63,527 bases of DNA from Porogramme epimiltina (GCA_900155495.1 FTLJ01000542.1:1-63527), one strand, 5' to 3'; positions 23,798 to 37,079 are shown, counted from the stretch's first letter. The notes: generated by a model from the letters alone, not told the origin. Translations and numbers: made by a program.

Positions 23798-24477
23798 TCT
23801 GTTGGTGGATCAACTACTATTTGGGTTCAATGTATTCGCTGCGCTGCTATAGGGTGGAATTACTCGACAATAGTCACATGGCAGTGATATACAGTACTCA
23901 CAGCGTGTCGTATATGTCTTCCGTGACTCTTTCGAACCCATCGAAGGTACGAAAGCTAGATGTGCCGCCATCGCGAGGCCCCGGCAAGCTCCGATTGCAT
24001 CACGTGATGAAGCGCTTAAGTCGGTTGAACATTGGGGCGGAATATCGGCCCACCCCTCACTACGAGTTGCACCGGAACTACGACTGCGAGTATAGAATGT
24101 TGCCACACCCCATTCTTCCCCTCACCTGCTTCATTTGTGCTTATTATACTCATCTCTAAGAGAGTTTCACTCAAATGGCGTTTCTACTACTTCGTTGACT
24201 TCAGTCATGTGGCGGCTACGACGCCGGTCCCAGTGGCTACGACGCCGACTCAGTACTCAGAGCCGGCTCTATAGCCGGCCACGTCCAAAAGTTCGCGTTA
24301 CCATTTTAGATCTCACACTACCTGTAGGAAAATGATGAGCGCCGCTCCATCATCATCAAACAGCTTATTTACGAGGTCGTCTCCTGGCTGCCCACTGCAA
24401 CGCCCTAGGCCCTACGGGTGCCCTAAACCCTGGAGATCGTCGCCTATAATGTAAGCCTTCGTTGAGCGTGCTAGTCA
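23798..24477. other. Intergenic spacer between the two ABC transporters
   Basis: 680 nt without a supported gene. Near 24225-24265 the GGCTACGACGCC-type units repeat imperfectly, and GGCTCTATAGCCGGC lies at 24264-24278. This spacer must hold the terminator of copy 1 and the promoter of copy 2. Confidence 0.45.
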
Positions 24478-27400
24478 ATGTCTTCGCTGATCCCGACCCT
24501 CAGCAAGCTCAACATGATCGACCATCCGGCCACATGCCTCCTTCCCGAAGGCCCTCTGGTTCCTCTTTCCGACCTTGCAACTGGGACGATGACCAGGCTC
24601 ATTAGCTTTGAAAAGTATGCTTCAACGCGTCCCGACCGTTTCGACATGCGAAATCTCACGATGTCGACGTCTCTTCCAGGTCCAACGTACTCGACGTCCC
24701 GATAGCCTCTGGCATAATCTCCGCTATTCTCCTACTTTGCCAATCTCTCGCGGCCCTTTTCAGCACGGAGTCCTCCAGAAACGCCGGGATTCACGCCACT
24801 ACGGCAACCTTCAGCACTCGAGGGGTATTGGAGGTCGTGGGTGGATCGACGATCGTCGCATTCAGGGGGGTACAGCTACTCTGCGTCATCGTGTTGTGGA
24901 TAATGGCGTGTACACGCCTAGCTTTGGGGCACGTGGAGGAAGAAGTACAATCCTGCGACTTCTCTACTATCCTCTCAGATGGAGACTCGGACATCGTTTT
25001 GTGTGTCCTTTATGTGAGTCCTTCGAGATCCGTGCAAGGCCCAAATTCTCATCTTGGTCTGGCTCGCTCAGGGATACGTCCTCGGACTTTGCACCCTCGC
25101 GCTTTTTGGCCGACGTGATGTAAGCTTTCGAGCGTACTCACATGCGACGTGTATTCTGGCGTGTGTCTGGGGTACATACGTGTATTGTGACGTGTGGCCG
25201 ATCGCAACTACCGCACGCCAGCCTATCGACATCACGCAGAGCCCCCTTCTATGGATAAGACTCTTCCTCCTCTCCATCTCGGGAGTCGTAGTTCCTCTCT
25301 TTGTACCACGCCAAGACTCCTCCGTCTACCTTGGCGTAAGTTCCTCCGCGCCCCCGTCCGCGTATTCGCGTTGACTGGTGTCGCCACACACAGGAGAATG
25401 ACATGGTTAACCAAGAGGAGATTGTATGCGCATGGTCGCTTATCACCTACTCTTTCCTCTCCCCTATCGTGTGGATGGCGTATCGGATGCCCCATATCCC
25501 ATACGATAAGCTACCGCCGCTTTCGGATGTCAACCGCCTACGCAGTCTGGCATCCCAGGCCTTCCCCGTGAGCATCGTTTCTTATACATAGACCAACGCG
25601 ATCTTGACGTCGTCGAACAGATGTTCAACAGTTCCCGCCGACGTCTTGCCGTCAACATTATCCGAGTCTTCTGTGAGTATACAGTCGTATTCATGCGCGT
25701 ATTCCACTCACAATGCGTAGATCTTGATTTCGTATATATCGGTGCCATGGCCCTCATCAAAGTAAGTGAGATTTGACTGCGAAAACTACTTAAGGTAGTG
25801 ACTCCTTTGGCTGGTGGCTTAGGTCTGTGCCGCACTGGCCTCCCCCGTCAGCCTCAACAATCTGCTTTCGTAAGGGGCGCGCTTCTTCATAAAATGTTAT
25901 TATCTGACGCTTTCCTGACAGCTACCTTGAAACAGGAAACCCTGGGGCCTTTCGCCCGTGGTTCTGGATCGTCCTTTTCTTCGCCGGATCCACCGTCAGG
26001 AGCGTTACAGACGGTTGGTTCTGGTACAAGACGGTGACTCGCACATGTTTCTCGTTATGGCGTCAACTGACTCATTGATTGCCTGCGTGATCCCTGTGTA
26101 GACCCGCGTGAACGTCAAAATCGAGGCGATCTTCATGCAGCTCGTATTCGAACACGCTTTGCGCATTCGGATGGAAGTGAATGCTTCTCACGAAAGCACG
26201 ACACGCGACGGTGGCGCACTCCCCCCTTCGTCTCGGACGGGAAATGATACGGATGGTAAAGGAGACCATCAGACGACCGGCGGTAAAGGGCCCGCCAAGG
26301 ATCTCCTCGGGAAGATCAACAATCTCGTGTCGAGCGACCTCAACAACGTGGCATGGGCCAGCCCGTGTATATTCTTCAATGGTACTCTTTCATTATGCAT
26401 TCTCCGCCGTATGATGACCTCAATCGTCACCAGTGATCGAAGCTCCCGTGTACATCGTCTTCAGTATGGTCTTCCTCTATCATATTCTCGGTTGGAGGTA
26501 ACTCTACATGTCCATCGTGAATTGCTCATAGCACGGAAGCTAACGAGTCCTTTTGTAGTGCATGGGTAGGGCTGGCGACGTTGATAATCACGCTCCCGGT
26601 GCCAGGGTACGTCACGAAACTAATCCGCAGTACGCAAAAGGAGAAGATGGGAAAAGTGAGGCCTCATCGAACTTGTTGACGCCCACAGGGTTGCTAATGT
26701 TGTTTATACAGACAGATTCCCGGGTGCAGCTCGTCACTGAGGGTAAGCCAACAAGCTATTGCCTGGTATATCGCCCTTTACCCTGTGTCCTCTCTAGTCT
26801 TGAACGCGATTCGGACAGTCAAGCTTTTCGGCTGGGAACCCAAAATGGCGGAGACGGTTGGAGACAAGAGGACAGAGGAACTGGCTCTGGTACGAAAGAG
26901 TCGCCTCCTAGAGGTGTTGAATTGGCTTTGCAAGTGAGTTTTGTCGCTATTGCTATTTAACAGATCCGCTGAGAGAAGGGAATGTGTCACTAGCTATCTC
27001 ATGCCAATCCTCATCATGTTCACGACATTCTTCACCTATGTAAGTCCCGCTCCGTTACGGCGCAAATGTTCCTTCATAGAAGCCTGATAACCCGATCCTA
27101 GACTGTGATCATGAAAGAGAGCCTTACAGGTACCACTTCTATTCACAGTGAAACGTTATGTTCAACTTATTGTTTATCCCCTGTATTAGCATCTAAAGTC
27201 TTCTCCGCCATGAATGGTACGTCGAATAAGTGGATGCGTTTACCCTTGGGCTGAAACCGTTTCGAAGTCTTCGACATCCTCCGTCGGGCGATTAGCAATA
27301 CGTTCCGTCACATCCCTCCTATCATCCAGGCGAATGTCTCTCTCGAGCGCATTGAGGGCTTCCTCTATGACGTACGTCTCAGCGTGCGCGAATGTTATGC

Positions 27401-30400
27401 GGCCTCCGAGCTGATGCAACTCCCTAGACCGCTCTCGTGGACGCCATGGTTGACCAACAGGAAGAAGCCCCACTCCTGCCCACAATGCCCGAGCACGACA
27501 GGGACATCATTGGTATTCGAAATGCCTCTTTCACCTGGTCCGATCGTCCTTGTTCGGGCATCTCTGTGGGCGAGAGTGTCTTTTCCCGAGGGCCTTTCAC
27601 GCTACGCGTTGACGATGCATTGATCTTCCGTCGGGGAAAGATCAATCTTGTGGTGGGACCGACGGGGTCCGGGAAGACGTCACTCCTCATGGCTTTACTC
27701 GGCGAGATGCGTTGCACCCCTCAGGGCTCAGACTCGTATGTCACTCTTCCTAGAACAGGCGGTGTTGCATACGCCGCTCAGGAGAGCTGGGTTCAAAACG
27801 ATACTATCAAGGCTAGTGTTCAGTTAATCTATTTGCTTCACGATACGCCTATTGACCCGCATAACAGAACAATATCCTATTCGGGTCTCCGTTCGACGAT
27901 ACTCGCTATGCAAAAGGTAAGTGTGTGGCCCAACTCGCACCGCGACGCTCGTAGTAACACCTGTTCTCCTTTGATATGTAGTACTCGATCAGTGCGCACT
28001 TCGACGCGACCTAGATCTCTTCCAAGCTGGAGATCAAACGGAAGTCGGAGAAAAAGGTGTCACGCTCAGGCATGTGCACTGCCCCCTTACTCCATTTCTT
28101 ATACTAACGCGCCCACGTCCAGCGGCGGCCAGAAAGCTCGCATCACACTAGCTCGTGCGGTATATTCAAGTGCTGAAATTCTTCTGCTAGACGATGTAAG
28201 TTGGGAGGGACTCGGAATGTGCTACTTATCTCACACCGTCGCCAGGTCTTCGCTGCGTTAGATGTGCATACAACACTGTGGATTGTTAAGAATTGCCTAC
28301 AAGGGGACTTGCTTCGCGGCAGGACCATAATCCTCGTGGTCTGTCTATGACTTGTCGAAGAGTACCCTCTCACTGAAACACGCACCAGACTCACAACATC
28401 TCCATTGTGGATCAGATTGCTGATTTCGTTGTCGAGATGGGACCCGGTGGCCAAATCCTCAACAAAGAGTCTCTCTCCAACATTCGCTCACGTGACACGA
28501 TCGAACAACGCCATCAAACGCAAGAGCCCGACGAGGCAGAGAACGCTACACGCCTCTCAGGAGATACCATAGGCGGTGACGTTCAGACCTCTACCGGCTT
28601 ACTTGTCGTTGAAGAGGAGACGGCACTTGGACACATAAGCTGGGATTCCGGTGAGTATAACGGTAGTGCTGGAGACGCGGTATACGACTTGATTTGACGC
28701 GGTTTCGATAGGCAAGCTCTATATTTGGAATATGTCGAAGTGGCCACGATTATTCTGGCTCACATATATTGGGCTGCACGTTCTCCGCCAGTGCTTGACC
28801 AATGCAGAGGTACGACGTTTCGCCTTTCTCATCTGTAACTTGTTCACATACGTCCGCGGGTTTAGACCTGGTACCTGGGCTACTGGGCCGCCCAATATGA
28901 AGTCCATTCCCCAAAGGATGTTGACGCGGGATAGTGAGTATCTAGTACCCCTTTCAAATTTGATGTGTCTGACCGGATACAAGCTACCTGGCTGTCTATA
29001 CGTCGATTGTGGCCTTGGGCATTACAGCAGCGATGTATTGTATGGTTTACTTTGCCATAGGTTCTCTTCGAGCAGGGAAGATCATACATGAGAAACTTCT
29101 CACTTCGGTGACGAGAGCGACCCTTAGGTGAGCATACATCTCGCGAATCCTCAGTTGCGCTGTTTCTCATTCTATGTGAAGATGGATGGACAGGACACCT
29201 ACATCCCGTATCATTGCGAGATGTGCGCAGGACGTTCAAGCTGGTACGAGCTTACACAACTCTATTCACATGCGCCTTATATCTAACCCTCAGGCGCAGT
29301 GGACAGTCAGATATCTCAGATGATAGAATTCCTCTTCCAATACGGGGCGTTATTGCTTCTGAAGATGCTCGCAGTTGTCCTGTTCTCCCCAGTGTTCCTC
29401 TTGCCCTCCATTCTAGTGGCAGGTCTCGGAGTGGCATTAGGGAATATCCTTGTGAGGGCACAGTTGTCCGTCAAACGCGAGATGAGCAAGTCGAAAGCCC
29501 CAGTCCTTGGCCACTTCAGCGCAGCAATCAACGGTATCAGTAAGCACTCAGCCTCTACTACTCAGTATCCAAATCCCCTATTCTGATGACGTCGTTGGAT
29601 TACTCTAGCGTCCATTCGCGCATATAGAGTACAACAGCGGTTTATAGAAGAGTCGATGAGGCGCATTGACCGATACACTCGTGCGGCGATCACTCACTTC
29701 GACCTTAGCAGGTATGTAGATATTCCTGGGACCTACACCGCGAACTCACATCCGGTCTGAACGGCAGATGGGTTGCCTTCCGCGTTGATCTGCTCGCAAA
29801 TATCTATTCCACAGCCCTTGCTGTATACCTGACCTATTTCTCGCAAACTACTGCATCCAATGCGGGGTTTTCGCTCAACATGGCTGGTAAGTGGGCCCCT
29901 CTACAGCTCCATGATTTTACCTGACGTTTCGACACAGCTGGCTTCAGTGCCTCTATCCTGATCTTCGTCCGTGCAGTAAACGACCTTGAGGTCTCATGTA
30001 CGTCCATCTTCAGTGTGCGACCACACACATTATAACGTTTTTGTTCTCAGGTAACAGTTTGGAACGCATTCAACAATACCTTGAAATCGAGCACGAGCCG
30101 GAACCGACAGCGAGCGGCATCCCACCAGCGTATTGGCCAGCAAGCGGAGATCTACAAGTCAAGGGCCTCTCAGCGAAGTACTCCGAAACAGGAAACGATG
30201 TGCTTCGCGGAATCTCCTTCGAGGTAAAGTCTGGAGAGCGGATAGGGATCGTCGGACGTACTGGAAGCGGAAAGGTGAAATCACCATTCACTTGTGCGTA
30301 CGAAGCTGTATCCACTCACCAAACGTGGAAATGTCACAGAGTTCCCTCACTCTCGCACTACTTCGGTGCATTCATACGGAAGGCATTATTCTGTATGATG

Positions 30401-31184
30401 GCATCGACCTCTCCACTATTAACCTAGATGCTCTCCGGTCCAAGATAACTATCATTCCGCAGGTGGTCAGTACGTTTTGAGAATGTTATCCTCCCACCTC
30501 ACTCAATATCTCCGCCTAGCCTGAACTCCTCGGTGGTACGCTACGACAGAACCTCGACCCCTTCGGAGAGCACGACGACCCCCTCCTCAACGATGCCCTT
30601 CGCTCCTCGGGACTATTTAGCCTTCACAGCGCGGATGATCATGCTTCTATGACTCTCGACAGCATAATTGCGGGAGGCGGCGCGAACCTCTCTGTCGGCC
30701 AACGCCAAATCATCGCGCTCGCTCGCGCACTCGTGCGCAAAAACAAGTTGCTCATTCTGGACGAAGCAACCTCGGCGATTGGTAGGAGGCAGCATTCATC
30801 ATCAACATTACGACTATGTTTATGACTGAAACCTGTAGACTACAACACCGATGCGATCATCCAGAAGGCTCTTCGCACAGAGCTTGGCAATGACGTCACT
30901 GTACTCACGGTCGCACATCGTCTGCAAACGATTATGGACTCAGACAAGATCGTAAGTTCCTTCCTCTAGAGGTATATGGCTTCATTCCGATCGCTGACGA
31001 GTTTGTCTTCAGATGGTTCTAGACGCAGGTCGTATAGTAAGTATATCCACCGAGGGCTGCCCAACCCGTAAGAAACTAATACCGCACACAGGTCGAATTT
31101 GGAGCGCCGAGTGAATTGGTTTATAACAAGGACAGCGCTCTTTCAGCACTAATCAACGAAAACGATGGTCGCGATATTCATTAG
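24478..31184 (+). CDS. ABCC-type multidrug transporter, copy 2
   Basis: Tandem paralogue of copy 1 in the same orientation, same domain order and mostly the same intron positions. It starts [20 protein letters not shown] at 24478. The N-terminal hydrophobic region runs to about 25560, TMD1 about 25620-27370. NBD1 has Walker [10 protein letters not shown] (27656-27682), the [13 protein letters not shown] signature (about 28122-28160) and LLLDD / FAALD with the same Asp-for-Glu change. TMD2 spans about 28730-29950. NBD2 has GRTGSGK (about 30255-30275), LSVGQRQ (about 30690), [11 protein letters not shown] (about 30748-30780) and VAHRLQT (about 30913). The end is [10 protein letters not shown] with TAG at 31182-31184. 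The linker after TMD1 (about 26175-26300) and the C-terminal tail differ from copy 1, and these are the places where substrate handling or regulation may differ. No lesion was found. Transport substrate unknown. Confidence 0.85.
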
Positions 31185-31394
31185 ATAGCGGCGGTGAGTC
31201 TATCACTATGCCTCGCCGCGAGCGAAGATGTAACGCAGCCTGTGGAGTAGAACGATCAATGAGGAGATGAGGGACAATATTGTTGCAACATGATCCGTCA
31301 GAGTTTCTTGCCATTTGGGCGGGAGATACATTGTAGTATCGTGGGTGCGCGGGTGAGTTGAACAATTCTGGTTTAACCAAACGAGAGCAGAAGC

Positions 31395-31960
31395 GGAGGC
31401 ACATCTTTCCCATGTACCTCCCCACGCGGCGGCCCTCCCTTCTCATTGAACATGTCCCTTAAGTCACCCGCGAGCGCATCAGGCTACTCCAATGCGGCAT
31501 AGATCGTGTGCACCCATCCGCGCGATATACACCCAGCGTCAGCACGGTGCTCCGAGGATGGCAGAGACGAGGACGAACATGTACAACTCGGCGAGCTTGA
31601 TAGGCTCTCTGGGGAAGCCAGACGTACCTATGGGGGCAGACATCCAGCACGCGCCTGTTAGGAGGTCCTCGCGTGATACCCCCGCTGACATATCGTAGTA
31701 TATCCTCGCGTCCGCGGATAGGTCCCACGCGAGCGCTAGTAGATCTACTCGACCACTGCTTCGCAGTGGCAGTGGCACAACAGTAACAAACTTCGCACAC
31801 GCACTGCACGTGAGGTTAAGGTCGACACTGCTGGAGGTGTAGAAAGAGCGTACTTTCGCCGTCCGTCCAAGCGTACACGTCCAAGAACTGGACCAAGGTC
31901 TCGTAGATCCACGCGACGCGAGGAGACGGCCTGGTTGGCTGCATCCCGACTTGGAGTCAG
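31395..31960 (-). pseudogene. Dead epoxide hydrolase fragment
   Basis: Minus-strand remains of the C-terminal half of an epoxide hydrolase like EH1 at 35.4-37.1 kb: VAWIYETLVQFLDVYAWTDG (about 31920-31860), then ARIYYDMSAGVSREDLLTGA and PIGTSGFPREPIKLAE (about 31710-31590), then MGAHTI. After HTI the stretch that holds the catalytic histidine in the paralogues ([11 protein letters not shown]) is deleted, the frame reads YAALE followed by a stop (about 31483), and [12 protein letters not shown] continues after it. The N-terminal half with the nucleophile region is absent. It sits divergently beside X2 exactly as EH1 sits beside X3. Confidence 0.85.
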
Positions 31961-32262
31961 TCACCGCTATAATCAAATGAAGTCGTGATCCGGCGTGCGC
32001 TTTTTTCCGCGCCGGACCGGGTTGATGGCTTCCATATTTAGGCCTGCCGTGCCGGCGGGCTGAGGCTCGGCACACTGGAAATGTGCTGAGCCGCTTGATA
32101 CAACAACCAGTCACAACTCATCTCGTCGCACAAGTTCAGGCATACGCATTGGAAGACATAGTACCATCATGAAGGTGTCTATGCGCCCCATTATTCAACC
32201 TCATATCTTGCTGATAAGGGTATACCGGCCACTCAACTAATAAGGTATCCGACTAGTACAGG

Positions 32263-32333
32263 TTTTGGCGGTGCTATTAGGTTCAGAATCTTCGGGGACA
32301 GTAGTCGCGCCCCGCCTACAAGGCAATATAAAC
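32263..32333 (+). promoter_or_regulatory. Probable X2 promoter (shared element plus TATA-like box)
   Basis: TTTGGCGGTGCTATTAGGTT (32264-32283) and the following CAGAATCTTC are repeated almost unchanged before X3. TATAAAC at 32327-32333, 62 nt before the ATG, is also conserved. It probably comes from the common ancestor of the duplicated unit, so conservation alone does not prove function. Confidence 0.5.
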
Positions 32334-32394
32334 TGAACACAGTTTGAGAGGACGTCTCGTACACCCTTCTTCTGAATCTTCTCCCAGCAGTCTC

Positions 32395-34323
32395 ATGTCT
32401 CCGCCGCCGGCCTGGGAGATATACCAGCAACAGTTGGGCAAGCTCGGCCATGGCCTCCCTCTCTGGAACCCCCAGCCAATGCCCGGCAACCCCATCACAT
32501 GCGGCTCGGTCGCATATCTCTCGCCCGCAACATACAGCGAGATAATCCCCCTCTTTCACACTATGCGAGAGGAGCCTCAGTCGCCCATTCCAGACGGCTT
32601 TGAGCCGTTGCGGCTCACGGCCGGAGCGATATATGGGCCCCGAAAGACGATCCAGACGCCATGCTTGTCGAGCGAGTCGATGTCGAGCAAAGTTATCACT
32701 GTTGAAGGGGAAGCTGGTAGGTACGTACTATCATTCTTGTGGCGCTAGTTCGAACGCTAATTGTGAACTCGCAGTCTGGCGGGCCCCCTTCCCGCTACAG
32801 TGTCCGGCGGCGCGGGCATAAGCTTCAAGTGCAAACGGGATGTTGGGGCGTTCCTCATCCTCGAAACCCCAGCGGTCACGACGCACATCCAATCCAAGCG
32901 GTGGATCGTGAAGTACATGACGAAGCACTTCGATAGCTGGATGCGCCTCGCTAACGAAGAGATGGGGCTTGATCTCACCGAAGACAACATCTACTTTGTG
33001 TCGGGCACCACGATGACGCGTAGCTGGCTCGTCGCAGCGTTCCAGAGCAACATATACTCGGGAAAAGATGGATACGTCTCCTGCGACCTCGGCAACCTCG
33101 CCGGCGGAAACATCTCCTTGAGCATTGAGCACGGAACCGTCACCAGCCCGGAATACAAATTCGGACCCTCGGGGGACAACAGCAGGAATAGCGTGCAGCC
33201 CTCGATCGCATCTTCCTCCACCGCATCATCATCATCCTCCACCGACGCCTCGTTCTCCACCGCCTCTGATGAGCCAGACCAATGCATATTCATACACTAT
33301 TACAAGATGAAGAAGCGGTTTGTGTGGAAGCGGCCAATGAAGGCGGCTGCAGGACCGGATGAACTCCCCAGTCCGGAGGATGAAGACGACGAGAGCTCCG
33401 CCCTTCTCTCCGCGGTGTTCACAGAGTCGGAAGACGCAGGTCGCGAGCCCCACCAATTTCCCGCTTCGAGTGTGAGTTAATCCCAAATGATGACCCTTGT
33501 TTGGGACTAATGTCATCCCTGTCAGGTTTTCGATCCAGTTGAAATCCTCCTGGACTATATCTTTGAAGTGCGTGTGCTCAACCTCTCGTGGGGAACCTTC
33601 CTCATCATTGGAGCGTTCAGAATTCTTTCGCCGACATCGCCATTGCGTGCGACAGGGACCTCATTGCCATCTTCCGAGTATGTCCCTTCTGGCTTGACAG
33701 GGTTCGTAAGGCTACTAGCTAACTAACAAGACAATTCCAGGACTACGGAATCCCCGATGACATCCGAGTAGGTTTATCTGTCATTAGACCTCAAATTGAT
33801 GTGGACGAGGTGGGCGTGGGGACAATATCCGTGAACATTCGCATCTCCGATCACCAGGCACAACCCGTGGAGGGGTTACTAGGGAAGGCTCGAGAAGACC
33901 CCCGCCTTGCTGTTCCTCGTGCCGAGGAGGAAAGCGGTATGTGCACTGATATGCCGATATGTGCCTACCGACTTGAATATTTTGCAGGGTCAAACTCTGC
34001 TCATGATCCGTCGCATTCCATCCCTCCGAACGGCCCTTCTTCGACTGTAAACCCCGATTGCAGCTCTGACCTTTCTCGTGTATGTTTACCACTTCCAAAC
34101 CATGTTGATAATACCTTCGCTATCCCCATATACGACAAAGACTCAAAAAGCGGAATCTGCATGGGTCACTTTGCATCCTTCAGCAAAACCCGGTTATGGG
34201 AGAATCTCTACAGAGATACTAACGCTAGAACAGACCTCGTTCGTCAAAGACTTCTTACCTTGGTTCATTCGTCCCACCGTGACCATCTCAATCTCGGCCT
34301 CAACGAAAGCGGTGCAAAAATAA
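32395..34323 (+). CDS. Family-X protein X2
   Basis: Paralogue of X1 and closest to X3: MSPPPAWEIYQQQLGKLGHG at the start, CGSVAYLSPATYSEI, FLILETPAVTTHIQSKR, FVSGTTMTRSWLVAAFQSN, DQCIFIHYYKMKKRF, ADIAIACDRDLIAIF, GIPDDI, DEVGVGTISVNI. Exons: 32395-32719, about 32775-33473, about 33526-33568, about 33624-33677, about 33741-33935. Up to the phase-1 intron at about 33936-33987 it follows X3; beyond it X3 enters the WD40 exon, while X2 continues into an unrelated short tail. One tail reading ends TSFVKDFLPWFIRPTVTISI and stops at 34323; another frame stays open to 34571. I cannot choose with certainty, so the 3' end is provisional. Function unknown, no membrane segment in the core. Confidence 0.6.
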
Positions 34324-35372
34324 AAACCGCTTGCGGTTTCGTGAGTCGATCTCGCCCACCTTCGCGGACATCGTGGGAAGCCAATTTACTCAAATTGAAC
34401 CAGCATCAGGAGGGACGCCTTGTAATGTCTCAATCCAGTAGTATAGGCCCGCCCCTCACGTCGTCGTGTCCGAGCGATTTGGACATTCTCTGCCTGATCG
34501 TCCACCATATGCTGCGATGGTTTCGACAAGCGGTACGTCATTCGTCGTCTATGACGACTGTCGACCTATAGACTTCATTGCTCAATTTCTCTCAAGACCG
34601 GTCCCATAGCATATGGCGATCATACTAATCTCCCAGGGGATGGCAGTTTGAAGTGGCAGGAGTGGTTACAGCACCCTCGGCTTGAGGACCTTTATATCAT
34701 TTCTATTCGGCGCATCAGACAAAATTATGAGTGCTATTTTCCGGAGGTCCACATTTACTTTTAGTCTGATGCTCTACTATCATATGCATTTCTCAATTTC
34801 GCTCCCCTAGCCAAGTTCTCCTGAGTGACGGTCTCTATATCCTCGCCTTACCCTAGTCAAGCACCTTCTGTAGTCTATTCCAATTTCCGCGTTTGGTACC
34901 TGTAACACTGATAGAAGTATTATCCTTACCACAGAACACAGGCTATCCCGGGTTCAATACATGTCACATGATGGAAGGCTCCTACCACAGACCGTCTGGT
35001 CCTCGCTAGTTGTGCAAGCTGTAATGCATTGATGATTCAGGCAGAGCGGCCCACAGCACTAGCCACCCGACGCACGGGCGTAGCGTTCAAGCACGCCGCG
35101 CGACTCCGACCCGGGTCCGGGGATAAATGGCGAAACCTTGAGGCCTGCCGCCTCAAGCTTTGATTCCTGAGCGCGAATGCTGAGCCGTCCACCGAGTGAC
35201 TCATGCTTCAAGCGCCAGTTTAGATTCGTCCTAGCTTCCCTGGGTAGGAGCATCCATTTCTCATCCAGAAACGGCTTGGGAAACCGTTACAGACACGTCC
35301 ACATGTACTTACGAAGCAACAAATTGCGTTGTCCAGCAGGCAGGGAGACAGCCATCGATCGTTCGGCAGAGC
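34324..35372. other. Intergenic; possible leftover X2 exons
   Basis: Short coding-like phrases occur, such as GTSFVVYDDCRPIDFIAQFL (about 34520-34590) and GDGSLKWQEWLQHPRLEDL (about 34632-34690), which may be remains of an X2 tail or of a lost gene. No complete gene. The right end is the 3' flank of EH1. Confidence 0.4.
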
Positions 35373-37079
35373 CTAGGTAGAAGCGGCGCCATATCCATCC
35401 TTCCCAGGCACCACACCATACGCCGGCCCTCCCTTGCCAAACATCTTCCTCAAGTCACCCGCAAGCGCATCGGGCTGCTCGAACGCGGCATAATGCCCAC
35501 CGCGCTCATGGCGTGCCTCAAAGACCACCTTCCCGATCGTATGCACCCACCTGCGCCAGCGTCAGCACTCCCAAGAACAGAAACGAAGGAGACACGTACG
35601 ACTCGGGGAGCTTGACGGGCTCGCCGGGGAAGCGCGACACGCCGACGGGGACGGAGGTCCAGCGCGTGCCCACGAAGGGGTCCTCGCGCGTGCCCCCCGC
35701 CAACATCTCGTAGTAGATCCTCGAGGACGCGGCCGGGCCCGCGCGCGAGAACCAGTAGATTGAGATCCACTCGAGCACTGCGTCGCACGTACACATGCAA
35801 CGTTGAGCACAATACTTGCCGGGGAGATGTAAAGGTAGAGCGCACCTTCGTCGTCCGTCCACGAGTACTCGTGCGAGATCAGGATCAGCTTCTCGTAGAT
35901 CCACGCGAGGAGGCCCGCGGGGGAGTCGGCTTGGAGGTACCCGATCGTCTGGGGCTTGGTCGACTGTATGGCGAAGAAGCCGAACTCGCGCTTGCGCTTC
36001 GCGAACACGGTCGCGATGGTGTCGCGCAGGGGCTTGTTGAATGGTATGGTGAGCATCCCGAGGAAGAGAAGGGGATGCGAGAGGAGGGACGGCGCGCGGT
36101 AGCTGATACAGGGCGGCGAAACCTTGAATGTCAGCAAGAACGGCGTGATGAGGCTCGAACTCAAGAGACGTACACAGGCATGTTGGTGTGCCATGCTTTG
36201 ACGTGCTTGTGTCCGTACTTGTTGACAACGAAGAGACCGATCTATACCAGCAGCAGGCATCAGGACGAGAGCGCCGGGCTACGTAGAAGATAAATGCAGA
36301 CGTACGCTGTGGCCCCAATCTCCGCCTTGGTAGACTAACAGCACAAAGTAAGTGGATTGTCGGAAGTCTGCGACTAGAAGCTCACCATATTCGTCATAGC
36401 CCAGAGCAAGCATGAGCTTGTGGAGCACCTGCGCTTGATGAGCCTCCGAACAACAAAGTGGCTGGGAGAAAATGCACGAACCTCCGCATACTGATCCCCC
36501 GCGAAGCCGCGCTTGCGGGGGGCCTGGGAGAAGCCGAACCCCGGAAGGCTAGGGGCGACAACATGGAAGCTTGGGTGCTCGGACGATGGCGACGTTAGGA
36601 GAGGGAGCAGTTTGCGAGATTCGAGGAAGTGCCCTGGCCCTGTAACACCCGCACGCAGTCAGCATGGGGAGCGTAGTATTGAGATGGAGCATTTGCACGC
36701 TTCCGCTGCATCCGACCGCCGCCCCCAGGAAGATTTGACAAAACCGTAAGAAAGACTCACAGCCGTGGCAGAACAACAACGGGATTGCACCGTCCACCGT
36801 GCTCCGCTGGTGCACATAGTGCATGTTCAACGTCCCGAACCCTTCCACCTCGATGTCGCGCGTGAACATTGGCAGCTCGTTGATCTTGTCCTCCGCTGTC
36901 CGCCAGTCGAACCCTTCCTTCCATCGCGCCACAAGCCTCTTAACCTCCGCGAGGGGCACACCATAGTCCCAGCCGGCACCGTCGAGCTCGTCTGGCAGAC
37001 GGGTAAGGACGAGCTTCTGGTGAAGGAGGTCGAGGTCGGCCTGGGGGACGTGAAGTTTGAAGGCGGTTTCGGTGGACAT
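35373..37079 (-). CDS. Epoxide hydrolase EH1 (alpha/beta hydrolase)
   Basis: Predicted microsomal/juvenile-hormone-type epoxide hydrolase that opens epoxides to diols. N-terminal EHN domain: [60 protein letters not shown]. The oxyanion motif is split across an intron (LLFCHG, then GPGHFLE-type sequence). The nucleophile lies in QGGDWGHS (about 36310), the acid region follows, and the catalytic histidine is in [18 protein letters not shown] (about 35510-35460). The C-terminus [10 protein letters not shown] ends at 35373. About eight exons. Start 37079 gives the same N-terminus as EH2 and EH3; an in-frame ATG at 37091 adds four residues. No N-terminal membrane anchor is visible, unlike mammalian microsomal enzymes. 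Divergent neighbour of X3, 961 nt apart. Confidence 0.85.
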
